The position numbers and the translations under genes were made by a program. Shown piece after piece: positions 8,295 through 17,821 of a stretch of DNA of 64,000 nt; the first letter of the stretch is position 1, and each line of letters opens with the position of its first letter. The notes below the pieces were generated by a model, which worked only from the letters and a program-made list of their open reading frames with translations, was not told where the DNA came from and did not search any database. The stretch is from Neobacillus cucumis (GTDB lineage Bacteria; Bacillota; Bacilli; Bacillales_B; DSM-18226), in assembly GCF_016107705.1 (NCBI RefSeq), contig NZ_JAEHGC010000001.1, forward strand, positions 558,001-622,000, in the 5' to 3' direction.

Positions 8295-8300
8295 AATCGG

Positions 8301-9137
8301 TTATCTCTTAAAATTCCATTCATCACTTTCATAGCGCTCTTTTGCTAACTTTTGAACGTATGCGAGCTCTTCTTCAGTTAATTGATAAGGCTCAAGATCA
8401 ATATTGAGTCCTTCTGCAAACCCTTTATAAAATGCCTCTTTTGCTTCCTCTAAGGTAATTCTTCGCTTGCTAATATCATTGATGGCAACGGCTTTATTCT
8501 TGAATGCCTTTTGCATCCGTTCCTTTACTCTTTCACTTGGATATTTAAATAAGCTAAATAACTTATCTTCCTCTAAATCCAATAAAATCGAACCATGCTG
8601 TAAAATAACGCCCTTTTGCCTTGTCTGGGCACTGCCTGCCACTTTACGCCCTTCAACAACCAGCTCATACCAGCTAGGAGCATCGAAACAAACTGCAGAA
8701 CGGGGGTTTTTTAATGCATCCCTCTCCTCTGCTGTCTTTGGAACAGCAAAATAGGCTTCTAAACCTAAATGATGAAATCCCTTCAAAATCCCCTCAGAGA
8801 TGACCCGGTAAGCCTCTGTTACCGATTGGGGCATTTCAGGATGGTCTTCAGAAACAATAACACTATATGTAAGTTCATGTTCATGAAGAACACCACGTCC
8901 GCCAGTAGGTCTTCTGACAAAACCTAGTTGATGTTTTTTTACTGCCTCCATATCAATTTCTTTATCTACCTTTTGAAAGTAACCAACAGAAAGTGTTGCC
9001 GGATTCCAACCATAAAAACGAATGACAGGGGGAATTTTCCCTTCACTGTGCCAATCAAGTAAGGCTTCATCAAGAGCCATATTGAATGATGGAGAGCCAT
9101 TCCCTGAATCAATAAAACGCCATACTTCTTTTTCCAT
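8301..9137 (-). CDS. lipM: Octanoyltransferase LipM
   Basis: A 278-residue lipoate-protein ligase A-like fold enzyme that moves octanoyl from acyl carrier protein to the lipoyl domain of GcvH, the first step of protein lipoylation in Bacillus. The [18 protein letters not shown] block, the [11 protein letters not shown] lysine motif and Cys150 ([10 protein letters not shown]), the LipM acyl-enzyme cysteine, are all present. The ATG at 9137 is chosen because GAGGTC is correctly spaced to it; the TTG two codons earlier is too close. Its position near the gcv operon fits its acceptor GcvH, which is not in the window. Confidence 0.93.
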   Translation of the reverse strand: MEKEVWRFIDSGNGSPSFNMALDEALLDWHSEGKIPPVIRFYGWNPATLSVGYFQKVDKEIDMEAVKKHQLGFVRRPTGGRGVLHEHELTYSVIVSEDHPEMPQSVTEAYRVISEGILKGFHHLGLEAYFAVPKTAEERDALKNPRSAVCFDAPSWYELVVEGRKVAGSAQTRQKGVILQHGSILLDLEEDKLFSLFKYPSERVKERMQKAFKNKAVAINDISKRRITLEEAKEAFYKGFAEGLNIDLEPYQLTEEELAYVQKLAKERYESDEWNFKR

Positions 9138-9338
9138 TTTCAAGACCTCATTTTTATGAATAATAATTTACTTTGGCGATTCTTAGTCTACCAAAATCTG
9201 ATATGAATTCAAAATGAAATATTTCTGCTATAATAATTTTTGCGGGCAAAAAAAGATTTTTCCTAATGTATCTTTACTGCAGTAGAGGTTGACTTATATA
9301 ATAAAATTAGTGCAGCAAGCTTGAAAGGAGCATTTTAA

Positions 9339-9719
9339 TTGAATTCACTTATTAGTCTATTAATCATTATCGTCGCGGTTGCAATCTACGCTGTATTCAA
9401 TTACCTTTATCAGAAAAAGATTGTCAAAACCGTCTCTGAAGAAGAATTCCGTGGGGGCTATCGCAAAGCGCAGTTGATTGATGTGCGCGAACCGAATGAA
9501 TTTGATGCCGGTCATATCTTAGGGGCTCGAAATATTCCAATGTCTCAAATTAGAATGCGAATGAAAGAAATCCGCCCAGATATGCCTGTATACCTATATT
9601 GCCAAAGCGGAATGCGCAGCGGCCGGGCAGCACAGTTTTTATATCGTAAAGGATACAAAGACTTAACCCAGCTTCAAGGCGGCTTTAAAAAATGGACAGG
9701 TAAGGTAAAAGCAAAATAA
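9339..9719 (+). CDS. yqhL: Rhodanese-like protein YqhL, membrane-anchored
   Basis: A 126-residue protein with one N-terminal transmembrane helix (residues ~4-22) and a rhodanese domain (~34-122). The active-site loop CQSGMRSGRAA has the catalytic Cys and phosphate/sulfur-binding pattern, and IDVREPNEFDAGHILGARNIP is the typical rhodanese N-terminal motif. It likely handles sulfane sulfur at the membrane; the partner is unknown. It uses a TTG start at 9339 with AAAGGAG 8 nt upstream. It is divergent from lipM. Confidence 0.9.
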   Translation: MNSLISLLIIIVAVAIYAVFNYLYQKKIVKTVSEEEFRGGYRKAQLIDVREPNEFDAGHILGARNIPMSQIRMRMKEIRPDMPVYLYCQSGMRSGRAAQFLYRKGYKDLTQLQGGFKKWTGKVKAK

Positions 9720-9735
9720 TGAGGATTTTTCAAAG

Positions 9736-9767
9736 AGACCATTGTTCGCTGAAACGGTGGTCTTTTT
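9736..9767 (+). terminator. Terminator after yqhL
   Basis: AGACCATTGTT (9736-9746) pairs (two G•U) with AACGGTGGTCT (9753-9763), followed by TTTTT. Confidence 0.75.
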
Positions 9768-9798
9768 ATATTCCCTGTCCCATCACTATTCTTCACTT

Positions 9799-10579
9799 AC
9801 GGGCACTATTGGCCCCTGGATAGGTCCTGCATTCATGCTTTTTTCTCGTTAACGGGCACTATGACCCCTTGATTGTTCCCGCTCTCTTGCTTTTTCCCCG
9901 CTTACGGGCACTATGAGACCTGGATAGGTCCTGCATTCATGCTTTTTTCTTGTTCACGGGCACTATGCCCCCTTGATTGTTCCCGCTCTCCTGCTTTTTC
10001 CTCATTCACGGGCACTATAACCACTTGATTGTTCCCGCTCTCTTGCTTTTTCCTTGTTCACGGGCACTATGACCCCTTGATTGTTCCCGCTCTCTTGCTT
10101 TTTCCTCGTTCACGGGCACTATGACCCCTTGATTGTTCCCGCTCTCCTGCTTTTTCCTCGTTCACGGGCACTATAACCACTTGATTGTTCCCGCTCTCTT
10201 GCTTTTTCCTTGTTCACGGGCACTATGACCCCTTGATAGTTCCCGCTCTCTTGCTTTTTCTCCGCTTACGGGCACTATAAGACCTGGATAGGTCCTGCAT
10301 TCATGCTTTTTTCTCGTTCACGGGCACTATGACCCCTTGATAGTTCCCGCTCTCTTGCTTTTTCCTCGTTCACGGGCACTATGACCCCTTGATCGTTCCC
10401 GCTCTCCTGCTTTTTCCTCGTTCACGGGCACTATAACCACTTGATTGTTCCTGCTCTCTTCCTTTTTCCCCGCTTACGGGCACTATAACCCCTTGATCGT
10501 TCTTACTACACTGATTTCAACCCAATTACGGGCTCTAGGAGCCACTAGTGGTTCCTAGAGTCTTGACTTCCCTAGCACT
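9799..10579. repeat. 52-bp tandem repeat array, about 15 units
   Basis: Units beginning ACGGGCACTAT start at 9799, 9852, 9904, 9956, 10008, 10060, 10112, 10164, 10216, 10268, 10320, 10372, 10424 and 10476; a degenerate one starts at 10528. The period is exactly 52 bp apart from one 53. Two subtypes occur: A, with CTTGATTGTTCCCGCTCTC, and B (units 1, 3 and 10), with CTGGATAGGTCCTGCATTC. All contain a T-rich GCTTTTT stretch. No open reading frame uses the array. It fills the gap between yqhL and gcvPB. Confidence 0.95.
10533..10560. repeat. 28-bp near-perfect palindrome at the end of the repeat array
   Basis: CTCTAGGAGCCACT followed by AGTGGTTCCTAGAG: all but one position pair is complementary, and that pair would be G•U in RNA. 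It lies inside the fifteenth, diverged repeat unit. It could form a cruciform or RNA hairpin; there is no T-run directly after it, so it is not an obvious terminator. Confidence 0.75.
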
Positions 10580-10603
10580 TGGGAATAATTACTTTACTTC
10601 TAT

Positions 10604-10640
10604 AAAAAGATGAGGGTGAATTCCTTAATAGAATCCACCC
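10604..10640 (-). terminator. Terminator of the gcv operon
   Basis: GGGTGAATTC (10614-10623) pairs with GAATCCACCC (10631-10640) apart from one mismatch. On the - strand it is followed by TCATCTTTTTATAG. Confidence 0.7.
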
Positions 10641-10653
10641 ACCGAAAGATCAA

Positions 10654-12114
10654 TTAATTCTTCTTATATCTTAACACAGGTTTACGTGCTGCTTTTGTTT
10701 CGTCCATACGTCCAACGATGGTTGTATGTGGCGCCTCTTGGACGATTTCAGGATTTTCCTCTGCTTCCTTGGCAATTTGAATCATCACATCACAGAAAGC
10801 GTCTAGGGTTTCTTTTGCTTCGGTTTCAGTCGGCTCGATCATCAAGCATTCTTCCACAATTAATGGGAAGTAAATGGTTGGTGGATGATATCCGAAATCA
10901 AGCAGACGTTTTGCAACATCTAATGTACGGACACCCAACTTCTTCTGGCGTCTCCCGCTTAATACAAATTCATGCTTACAATGCTTATCAAATGGAAGCT
11001 CATAATGATCTGCAAGTCTTCTCATCATATAGTTTGCGTTTAAAACTGCGTTTTCAGTAACAGCTTTTAAGCCGTCAGGACCCATTGAACGGATATATGT
11101 GTAAGCACGGACATTAATACCAAAGTTTCCGTAGAATGGCTTCACGCGTCCAATTGAGAGTGGACGATCATAATCAAGCACATAGTCTTCCCCGCGTTTT
11201 GCGACAACTGGCTTTGGCAGGAATGGAATTAAGTCAGCTTTTACACCGACAGGACCTGAACCAGGTCCGCCGCCGCCATGTGGGCCAGTAAAGGTTTTAT
11301 GAAGATTTAAGTGAACAACGTCAAATCCCATGTCCCCCGGTCTTGCTTTTGAAAGAACAGCGTTAAGGTTTGCTCCATCATAATAAAGCTTTCCGCCTGC
11401 ATCATGAACAATTTCAGCTAGTTCTACAATATTTTCTTCGAAAAGGCCGAGTGTATTTGGGTTCGTCAACATTAATGCTGCTGTATCTTCGCCAACCACT
11501 CTTCTTAAATCCTCAAGGTCAACAAGACCGTTTTCATTAGACTTAACTGTAACGGTTTCAAAGCCAGCAATCGTTGCAGACGCAGGATTTGTACCATGGG
11601 CTGAATCCGGAACAATAACCTTTGTCCGGTTGAAATCACCATTAGCCTCGTGGAAAGCACGGATTAACATTAACCCGGTCCACTCCCCGTGGGCACCTGC
11701 AGCCGATTGCAGGGTTACTTCATCCATCCCTGTAATTTCGATTAAATGCTCCTGAAGGTCGTACATTAATTCCAATGCACCCTGTACAGAGTCTTCATCC
11801 TGAAGGGGGTGAATATGAGCAAAGCCATTATAGCGGGCAACATTTTCATTAATTTTTGGATTATATTTCATCGTACATGATCCTAATGGATAAAATCCTG
11901 AATCAAGGCCATGGTTTCGTTTTGAAAGTGCTGTATAATGACGCATGATATCAAGCTCAGAAACTTCAGGAAGCTCAGGCTCATCTGCGCGTAAATATCC
12001 TTCAGGAAGAAGGTCATTTAATTCTAATTCCGGAACATCCATCTCTGGGAGGCTGTATCCGACTCGGCCAGGTGTACTAAGTTCAAAAATGAGCGCCTGA
12101 TCTTGATTATGCAT
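10654..12114 (-). CDS. gcvPB: Glycine dehydrogenase (decarboxylating) subunit 2
   Basis: A 486-residue PLP-binding half of the split P-protein of the glycine cleavage system. P-protein decarboxylates glycine and loads the aminomethyl group onto lipoyl-GcvH. The PLP lysine lies in [30 protein letters not shown] and [11 protein letters not shown] are also diagnostic. Length is typical for GcvPB. The ATG at 12114 overlaps the end of gcvPA by 8 bp, pointing to translational coupling for equal subunit amounts. It is the last gene of the riboswitch-controlled gcv operon. Confidence 0.96.
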   Translation of the reverse strand: MHNQDQALIFELSTPGRVGYSLPEMDVPELELNDLLPEGYLRADEPELPEVSELDIMRHYTALSKRNHGLDSGFYPLGSCTMKYNPKINENVARYNGFAHIHPLQDEDSVQGALELMYDLQEHLIEITGMDEVTLQSAAGAHGEWTGLMLIRAFHEANGDFNRTKVIVPDSAHGTNPASATIAGFETVTVKSNENGLVDLEDLRRVVGEDTAALMLTNPNTLGLFEENIVELAEIVHDAGGKLYYDGANLNAVLSKARPGDMGFDVVHLNLHKTFTGPHGGGGPGSGPVGVKADLIPFLPKPVVAKRGEDYVLDYDRPLSIGRVKPFYGNFGINVRAYTYIRSMGPDGLKAVTENAVLNANYMMRRLADHYELPFDKHCKHEFVLSGRRQKKLGVRTLDVAKRLLDFGYHPPTIYFPLIVEECLMIEPTETEAKETLDAFCDVMIQIAKEAEENPEIVQEAPHTTIVGRMDETKAARKPVLRYKKN

Positions 12115-13453
12115 GCAAATCCCCCAATTCTTTTACAAAAGTATCGATTTCTTCCTTCGTTCTTTGTTCAGTCACAGCAATCAGCATATGATTGGTAAGT
12201 TCTGAATAATCACGACCTAAATCATAACCGCCAATGATTCCCTTTTGTAAAAGCTGTTTATTTATTTCTTTTACCGGGTGATTCAATTTAATTACAAATT
12301 CATTAAATGAAAAACCATCATTGACAATTTCAAAGCCTGCCGCTTTAAAGGCATTTTTAGCATATTGAGTCTTTTGCATATTGTTTGCTGCCATTTCACG
12401 AACACCTTTTTTGCCAAGAGCGGTCATAGCAACGGAAGCTGCAAGTGCGTTTAAAGCTTGGTTAGAACAAATATTTGAAGTCGCTTTTTCACGGCGAATA
12501 TGTTGTTCGCGTGCCTGCAGGGTTAAAACAAAACCACGGCGTCCTTCGTCATCTGTTGTCTGTCCGACAAGGCGACCCGGAACTTTTCTCATTAGTTTTT
12601 CAGTAACAGCAAAGTATCCACAGTGCGGACCGCCAAATGCGGATGGAATACCAAAAGGCTGTGCATCCCCAATGACAATATCAGCACCAAATTTGCCTGG
12701 AGGTGTTAATACTCCAAGAGATAGTGGATTGCTTGATACGACAAACATTGATTTATTGGCGTGAATGATTTCTTCTAGTTCTTTTAATGGTTCGATTCTG
12801 CCAAAAAAGTTTGGATATTGAACAATAACTGCAGCAACATCGGCATTTACTAAGCCTTTTAATTCATTTAAATCTGTTAGACCGTCTATTACTGGTACTT
12901 CAACTACGCTTAAGTTCTGACCCTTTGCATAGGTTTTAAGAACGTCACGATATTCCGGATGAACCGCATTTGAAACTAAAATTACTTTTCGTTTTGTATG
13001 ACCGGCACTAAGCATTGCTGCTTCAGCTAATGCTGTTCCGCCATCATACATCGAAGAGTTGGCAACGTCCATTCCCGTTAATTCGCAAATCATTGTTTGA
13101 AATTCAAAAATTGCTTGAAGCTCCCCTTGAGAAATTTCAGGCTGATATGGTGTATAGGCTGTATAGAATTCTGAACGTGAGATAACATGGTCGACAATAA
13201 CAGGCATATAATGGTCATAAACGCCTGCTCCTAAGAAAGAAACATTTCTTTTCAAGTCTGCATTACGATCTGCCATTTTAAGTAGTTCTTTCATTAAAGC
13301 AGGCTCTGATTTAGCAGCTTTAATGTTGTATTCACCTTTAAAACGTACTTGCTCCGGGATATCGCTAAAAAGTTCATCAACGGAGGAAACGCCAATGGTT
13401 TCAAGCATTACTCTCTTATCTTCTTCAGTCATAGGTAAATAGCGATGTTTCAT
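12107..13453 (-). CDS. gcvPA: Glycine dehydrogenase (decarboxylating) subunit 1
   Basis: A 448-residue fold-type I subunit that pairs with GcvPB to make the P-protein. It begins [21 protein letters not shown], characteristic of GcvPA, and contains [20 protein letters not shown] and [22 protein letters not shown] site precedes the ATG at 13453, 18 bp downstream of gcvT. This split organisation is usual for Firmicutes, whereas proteobacteria and eukaryotes have one long GcvP. Confidence 0.96.
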   Translation of the reverse strand: MKHRYLPMTEEDKRVMLETIGVSSVDELFSDIPEQVRFKGEYNIKAAKSEPALMKELLKMADRNADLKRNVSFLGAGVYDHYMPVIVDHVISRSEFYTAYTPYQPEISQGELQAIFEFQTMICELTGMDVANSSMYDGGTALAEAAMLSAGHTKRKVILVSNAVHPEYRDVLKTYAKGQNLSVVEVPVIDGLTDLNELKGLVNADVAAVIVQYPNFFGRIEPLKELEEIIHANKSMFVVSSNPLSLGVLTPPGKFGADIVIGDAQPFGIPSAFGGPHCGYFAVTEKLMRKVPGRLVGQTTDDEGRRGFVLTLQAREQHIRREKATSNICSNQALNALAASVAMTALGKKGVREMAANNMQKTQYAKNAFKAAGFEIVNDGFSFNEFVIKLNHPVKEINKQLLQKGIIGGYDLGRDYSELTNHMLIAVTEQRTKEEIDTFVKELGDLHA

Positions 13454-13471
13454 AAACCTAACTCCCTTCCA

Positions 13472-14578
13472 TTATTTCTTTTCTTTTTTATAAAAAGGTG
13501 TTGGAATTACTTTTGCTTTTAAACGTTTTCCGCGAATTTCAACCTCAACTTCACCATCTAATTCGGCATATTGTGTTGGAATAAGTGCAAGCCCGATATT
13601 TTTCTTTAATGTTGGGGACTGCGTACCTGTAGTAACCTCACCAATGAGCTCTTCCCCTTTATAAACGGAATACCCATGACGTGGAATACCACGGTCAATC
13701 ATTTCAATCCCAACTGTTTTTCTAGGAAGACCAGTTTCTTTTTGTTCTTTTAATGCCTCTTTACCAATAAAATCTGCTTCCTTATTTAACTTTACAGCGA
13801 AACCAATTCCTGCTTCTAGTGGTGAGATTTCAGGAGAAAGTTCTTGACCGTAAAGCGGTAAAACGGACTCAAAGCGTAACGTATCACGTGCGCCCAATCC
13901 GCAAGGAAGAACTCCTTCTTCCTTACCTGCTTCCAAAATAGCATTCCAAAGGTCAACCGCATCGTCTGCCTTACAATAAATTTCGAACCCATCTTCCCCA
14001 GTATAACCAGTTCTAGAAACAAGGGCCGTTTTGCCATTAATTTTTACTTCCTGCTGAAATTTGAAAAAGCCAATTTGACTTAGGTCGGATTCTTTAACCA
14101 ACTTCTGTAGTACCTTTTCTGCAATTGGTCCCTGAATGGCCAGTTGAGCTGTTTGTTCAGACAAGTTTTTAAGGGTAACATCACCTTCAAGATGGTCTTC
14201 AAGCCACTTATAATCTTTTTCAATATTGGAGGCATTTACCACGAGTAGATAATGATTATCTTCCATTTTATAAACAAGCAAATCATCCACTGTACCGCCG
14301 TTTTCGTAACACATCGCTGTGTACTGAGCGCCGCCATCCTTCAGTTTCGAAACATCATTCGTCATCATTTTTTGCAAATAGGATAAGCTGTCAGGTCCTT
14401 TAACCTCAACTTCCCCCATATGAGATACATCGAATAAACCTGCTTTTGTACGAACGGCTTCATGTTCTTCCTTAATGCTTGAAAATTGGACAGGCAGTTC
14501 CCAGCCGCCAAAATCGATTGTCTTACCCCCGTATTGCTTGTAGGTTTCAAATAATGGAGTACGTTTTAAATCAGCCAT
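13472..14578 (-). CDS. gcvT: Aminomethyltransferase (glycine cleavage T-protein)
   Basis: A 368-residue tetrahydrofolate-dependent enzyme that takes the aminomethyl group from lipoyl-GcvH, releasing ammonia and forming 5,10-methylene-THF. Diagnostic stretches are [34 protein letters not shown] (catalytic Asp), [11 protein letters not shown] and the C-terminal barrel with [17 protein letters not shown]. First gene of the operon; an ATG at 14578 with GGGG upstream. Expression is expected to be switched on by glycine through the leader riboswitch. Confidence 0.96.
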   Translation of the reverse strand: MADLKRTPLFETYKQYGGKTIDFGGWELPVQFSSIKEEHEAVRTKAGLFDVSHMGEVEVKGPDSLSYLQKMMTNDVSKLKDGGAQYTAMCYENGGTVDDLLVYKMEDNHYLLVVNASNIEKDYKWLEDHLEGDVTLKNLSEQTAQLAIQGPIAEKVLQKLVKESDLSQIGFFKFQQEVKINGKTALVSRTGYTGEDGFEIYCKADDAVDLWNAILEAGKEEGVLPCGLGARDTLRFESVLPLYGQELSPEISPLEAGIGFAVKLNKEADFIGKEALKEQKETGLPRKTVGIEMIDRGIPRHGYSVYKGEELIGEVTTGTQSPTLKKNIGLALIPTQYAELDGEVEVEIRGKRLKAKVIPTPFYKKEKK

Positions 14579-14707
14579 ATTGAATTCCCCTTTTTCAGAA
14601 AATTTTATTAGAAAAATAACAAGATGGTGCGTAGAGAAAACATATCCATAAGAGACGTTATATCTCTAGAATAAGTTCTACATTTTTTCTAAGCTAGTTT
14701 TCCCCAG

Positions 14708-14756
14708 AAAAAAAGACAGAGCCCCCCCCTTTTTAATTAAAGAAGGTCTCTGTCCT
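14708..14756 (-). terminator. Riboswitch expression-platform terminator
   Basis: On the - strand GACAGAG (14754-14748) pairs with CTCTGTC (14721-14715), with further GG/CC pairing, followed by TTTTTTT. Its 5' arm overlaps the end of the second glycine aptamer, as needed for a glycine-ON switch. Confidence 0.85.
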
Positions 14757-14910
14757 TGCACCTGAAAGTTTACCGATATTGGCTTTCCCCTTTGGTGGCT
14801 CCTATATAACTGAAGCACTCTCCAGAGCTGCGTCAAACAAGAGTTCTTTTGCCTGAGAGATTCACATTTCTGCTTGCTCCTTCGGCGCTACACGAGTAGT
14901 CTCTCCCCTT
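14745..14910 (-). promoter_or_regulatory. Tandem glycine riboswitch upstream of gcvT
   Basis: The leader on the - strand holds two glycine aptamers in series. The first has GGGGAGAGAC, GCGCCGAAGGAGCAAGC and CTCTCAGGCAAAAGAACTC, closed by CTCTGGAGAG. The second has GCCACCAAAGGGGAAAGCC and AACTTTCAGGTGCAAGGAC. These are the conserved cores of the gcvT RNA motif. Glycine binding should prevent the downstream terminator and so allow gcvT-gcvPA-gcvPB transcription. Boundaries are by eye. Confidence 0.95.
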
Positions 14911-15080
14911 GTTATCATCCGCATTTATAATATTTTCCATATGGGTAATACTAAAATAAATACATCTTTTAAAATCATTTACTTTATTACAAAAATTTAA
15001 AACTTTCTAAGCTACTAACATCCTACCCTAAAATGATATTTTGAGCAATAGGTATCTGACAGAAAAGGAGCTGGAAAACC

Positions 15081-16769
15081 ATGTCTGTTCACATAGAATT
15101 CGATTCCTCCTGGCAGGATGACTTTTTACATAGGATTGAACATGATGGTCCATGGGGAAATTGGGATCTTTTTAAACTTGCAATTGAGGTTGAAAAACAT
15201 CTTGTCATCCCCGAATTTGAGGGACTGCAGGCACCTAGCCATCTGCCGCATTTAACTCCCCTTCCCCATCAGCTCGAAACAGCTAAACAAGTCATTGAAA
15301 ACATGAATGGAAAAGCAATTCTCGCCGATGAGGTTGGGCTAGGTAAAACCATCGAAGCTGGTCTTATTTTAAAAGAGTACATGATTCGCGGTTTGGTTAA
15401 AAAGGTATTGATTCTAGTCCCTGCTTCCCTGGTTACACAATGGGCAATGGAACTAAATAGCAAATTTTTTATTCCAGCGATTTCGCAAAGAAAAAGTTAT
15501 GTATGGGAACAATGTGATGTGGTGGTGTCCTCCATTGATACCGCAAAACGAAATCCGCATCGCGATATTATTTACAATCAAAACTATGACCTTATTATCA
15601 TCGATGAAGCCCATAAGCTGAAAAATAACAAAACGAAAAACTATGAGTTTGTTCAAAATTTAAAAAAGAAATTTTGTTTATTGTTAACAGCAACCCCGAT
15701 TCAAAACAGAATTGAAGAAATCTTCAACCTAGTATCCCTTTTAAAACCGGGGCATTTGGGAAGCGAGACAGCCTTTTATGAAAAATATAAACGGGACGCC
15801 CGTTCTTTAAATGATAATGAGCATTTAAAGGAATTAGTCAATAAAGTAATGATTCGTAATCGGAGAGCTGACACCGGGATTGAATGGACCAAAAGGCATG
15901 TTGAAACCATTCCAATTGAATTTTCATCATCAGAAAAAGATCTATATGAGGCCATTAATGATTTAAGAAGTGAAGGAGATTGGGTTCAAACAAGTGCCTT
16001 TTCTGTGATGACATTACAAAGAGAAGCATGCAGCAGCCGCGAAGCCGTTTTTTATACACTAAAAAACATGCTGCAAAAAAAGGAAAATCCATCTCCTGCC
16101 TTTGAAGAACAAATTAATTATTTGATTAAAAAAGTTGAGGCCGTCCAGCAAAACTCAAAAGCTGAAAAAGCGCTAGAATTAATTCAGAAGGTAAATGACA
16201 AAGTCATTATTTTTACAGAATATCGGGCCACACAATTATATTTGCAATGGTATTTAAAACAGCATGGAATTTCTTCCGTACCGTTCAGGGGAGGTTTTAA
16301 ACGCGGTAAAAAAGACTGGATGCGTGAACTCTTTCAAAAGCATGTTCAAGTCTTAATTGCAACAGAAGCCGGTGGAGAAGGGATTAACCTTCAATTCTGT
16401 AATCATATCATTAATTTTGATTTACCGTGGAATCCTATGAGACTGGAACAGCGAATTGGCAGGATTCACCGTCTCGGCCAAGAAAAAGATGTGATGATTT
16501 ATAATTTTGCCATCAAAAATACGGTCGAAGAACATATTTTAAAACTTCTATACGAAAAAATTGATTTATTTGAAAAGGTAATTGGCGAACTTGATGATAT
16601 TTTAACAAAACTTGATTTTGGTAATATCGAGGACCATTTAATCGACATATTTGGGCAATCTTCTTCCGAAGGGGAAATGAGGATAAAAATGGAAAACCTC
16701 TCATCGATGATTGAGTTCGCAAGAGACATAAAGGAAGGAGATTCACATGCAGCAGCAGGAAATTCATAA
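15081..16769 (+). CDS. yqhH: SNF2-family ATP-dependent helicase YqhH
   Basis: A 562-residue superfamily 2 Snf2-like translocase. Helicase motifs in order: LTPLPHQLETA (Q-like), ADEVGLGKTIEAG (Walker A, ~residues 80-92), IIIDEAHKLKN (motif II, DEAH), LLTATPIQN (III), ATEAGGEGINLQFCNHIINFD (V, read in two parts) and QRIGRIHRLGQ (VI). Such proteins remodel DNA- or RNA-protein complexes; YqhH's target is unknown. The ATG at 15081 follows AAAAGGAG. It overlaps yqhG by 23 bp and is divergent from gcv. Confidence 0.9.
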   Translation: MSVHIEFDSSWQDDFLHRIEHDGPWGNWDLFKLAIEVEKHLVIPEFEGLQAPSHLPHLTPLPHQLETAKQVIENMNGKAILADEVGLGKTIEAGLILKEYMIRGLVKKVLILVPASLVTQWAMELNSKFFIPAISQRKSYVWEQCDVVVSSIDTAKRNPHRDIIYNQNYDLIIIDEAHKLKNNKTKNYEFVQNLKKKFCLLLTATPIQNRIEEIFNLVSLLKPGHLGSETAFYEKYKRDARSLNDNEHLKELVNKVMIRNRRADTGIEWTKRHVETIPIEFSSSEKDLYEAINDLRSEGDWVQTSAFSVMTLQREACSSREAVFYTLKNMLQKKENPSPAFEEQINYLIKKVEAVQQNSKAEKALELIQKVNDKVIIFTEYRATQLYLQWYLKQHGISSVPFRGGFKRGKKDWMRELFQKHVQVLIATEAGGEGINLQFCNHIINFDLPWNPMRLEQRIGRIHRLGQEKDVMIYNFAIKNTVEEHILKLLYEKIDLFEKVIGELDDILTKLDFGNIEDHLIDIFGQSSSEGEMRIKMENLSSMIEFARDIKEGDSHAAAGNS

Positions 16770-17538
16770 CTTTTTAATAAAGTATTTTGAAGCCAACGAA
16801 TGTGAAATTGTCGAAAACCAACCTGGATATTTAACTACTCAATTAACGATTGAACTTGATAAAGAATTGATGAATCGCCCCTTTTACTGGCATTATCTTG
16901 AGAAAACAGGCGGAATTCCGAATCCGATGAAGCTTACCTTTATTACAGACCAACAGCGGGCACCTGATCATGTAAAAGGGGAAACCATATATTTGGGATC
17001 ACCTAGATTGCATCAAATATTTACTTCCACAAAAAACCTTGCAGGTTATATTCGGCTTTATGAAAATCACAGCTTGCATAATAGACAAACACCGTTATTA
17101 CCTTGGCTTTGTATGAATGTGAAAATATCCTACAAGTGTGATCGAAAAAGAGATATTTTTAAATCGATTGGTTTGCAGCTAATAAATGGTCAAATGGTCG
17201 AAGATTTCCATGAGCGCTTATCGAAAATAAAGCTAACGCCCAAAATTCCGGATTACTCCTTTACCTTATCTCCATTAGTTAAACCAAAAAGCGGAATGAC
17301 CAGAATTGAAAATTATCTAAGAAATGTTATTGATGGTGATGATCATACATGGGCAGAGGAAGCCCGTAAAAGATGGGATATGGACCGAAAGCTTTTAGAC
17401 CATTTTTATGAGGATTGTGAAGAAGAAAATGAGAGCTACGAAACAGAAAAAAAAGCACTGCAGGAACAATATGAACCAAAAATTAATATCTCGTTTATCA
17501 ACGGCGGACTGTTTTATTTGACAGAAAAAGCAATCTAA
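16747..17538 (+). CDS. yqhG: YqhG family protein
   Basis: A 263-residue soluble protein without recognised catalytic motifs, beginning MQQQEIHNFLIKYFEANECE and ending in an acidic, probably helical region (EDCEEENESYETEKKALQEQ, ~residues 225-245). It always accompanies yqhH in Bacillus, and the 23-bp overlap with a good AAGGAG site suggests a coupled two-gene unit. Function unknown; it may be an accessory factor for the helicase (inference). Confidence 0.83.
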   Translation: MQQQEIHNFLIKYFEANECEIVENQPGYLTTQLTIELDKELMNRPFYWHYLEKTGGIPNPMKLTFITDQQRAPDHVKGETIYLGSPRLHQIFTSTKNLAGYIRLYENHSLHNRQTPLLPWLCMNVKISYKCDRKRDIFKSIGLQLINGQMVEDFHERLSKIKLTPKIPDYSFTLSPLVKPKSGMTRIENYLRNVIDGDDHTWAEEARKRWDMDRKLLDHFYEDCEEENESYETEKKALQEQYEPKINISFINGGLFYLTEKAI

Positions 17539-17578
17539 AAAGGTAAAGAAGCAGACATACATCTGCTTCTTTACCTTT
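17539..17578. terminator. Strong bidirectional terminator between yqhG and yqzE
   Basis: A 17-bp perfect stem, AAAGGTAAAGAAGCAGA (17539-17555) with TCTGCTTCTTTACCTTT (17562-17578), flanked by A- and T-runs. The yqzE stop codon lies within the right arm. Confidence 0.88.
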
Positions 17579-17756
17579 TTCTTCTTCTTTTCATTTCAGA
17601 GTAAAAAATATAAGGAAGGATTCCGAACCACCGGTACCACAAGGATGCTTGTGCTTGCTTACGCTCTGTACGCATTCTTTTTCGTTCATCCTTTGGTTGG
17701 TCCGCATATTTTACAATTGTTTGCGTCATATATTTTACATAATCATTTGTTTTCAT
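17571..17756 (-). CDS. yqzE: YqzE family small protein, distal gene of the comG operon
   Basis: A 61-residue basic protein, MKTNDYVKYMTQTIVKYADQ at the start, a charged middle (KDERKRMRTERKQ), a hydrophobic stretch around FGILPYIFY and an arginine/lysine-rich end (MKRRRKR). It matches YqzE, found after comGG in Bacillus. Role unknown. The ATG at 17756 is favoured over the GTG two codons upstream, since AGGTG lies just before it. Confidence 0.8.
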   Translation of the reverse strand: MKTNDYVKYMTQTIVKYADQPKDERKRMRTERKQAQASLWYRWFGILPYIFYSEMKRRRKR

Positions 17757-17821
17757 CGACACACCTGCCTTTATCCTTCAATACAAGTATGTCCATGTTT
17801 TACAAATTCAAACGACCTTTT

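Larger units (their letters stand above)
7958..8300. other. 343-bp region between nrdJ and lipM
   Basis: No gene is seen here. It holds the nrdJ ribosome-binding site, the CTAG repeat (7995-8026), the NrdR-like boxes (8067-8115), an AT-rich promoter zone, and at 8270-8294 a short hairpin that probably ends lipM. No cobalamin riboswitch was recognised. Confidence 0.6.

Noticed and set aside
7958..8300. Cobalamin riboswitch upstream of the B12-dependent reductase
   Set aside because: No B12-box (conserved AGCCACTG-like) core could be found in this leader; NrdR-type control seems more likely.
9799..10579. CRISPR array
   Set aside because: The entire 52-bp unit is repeated without unique spacers, repeats are not separated by variable sequence, and there are no cas genes.
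12381..12764. Plus-strand open frame within gcvPA
   Set aside because: Antisense shadow of the well-conserved gcvPA gene.
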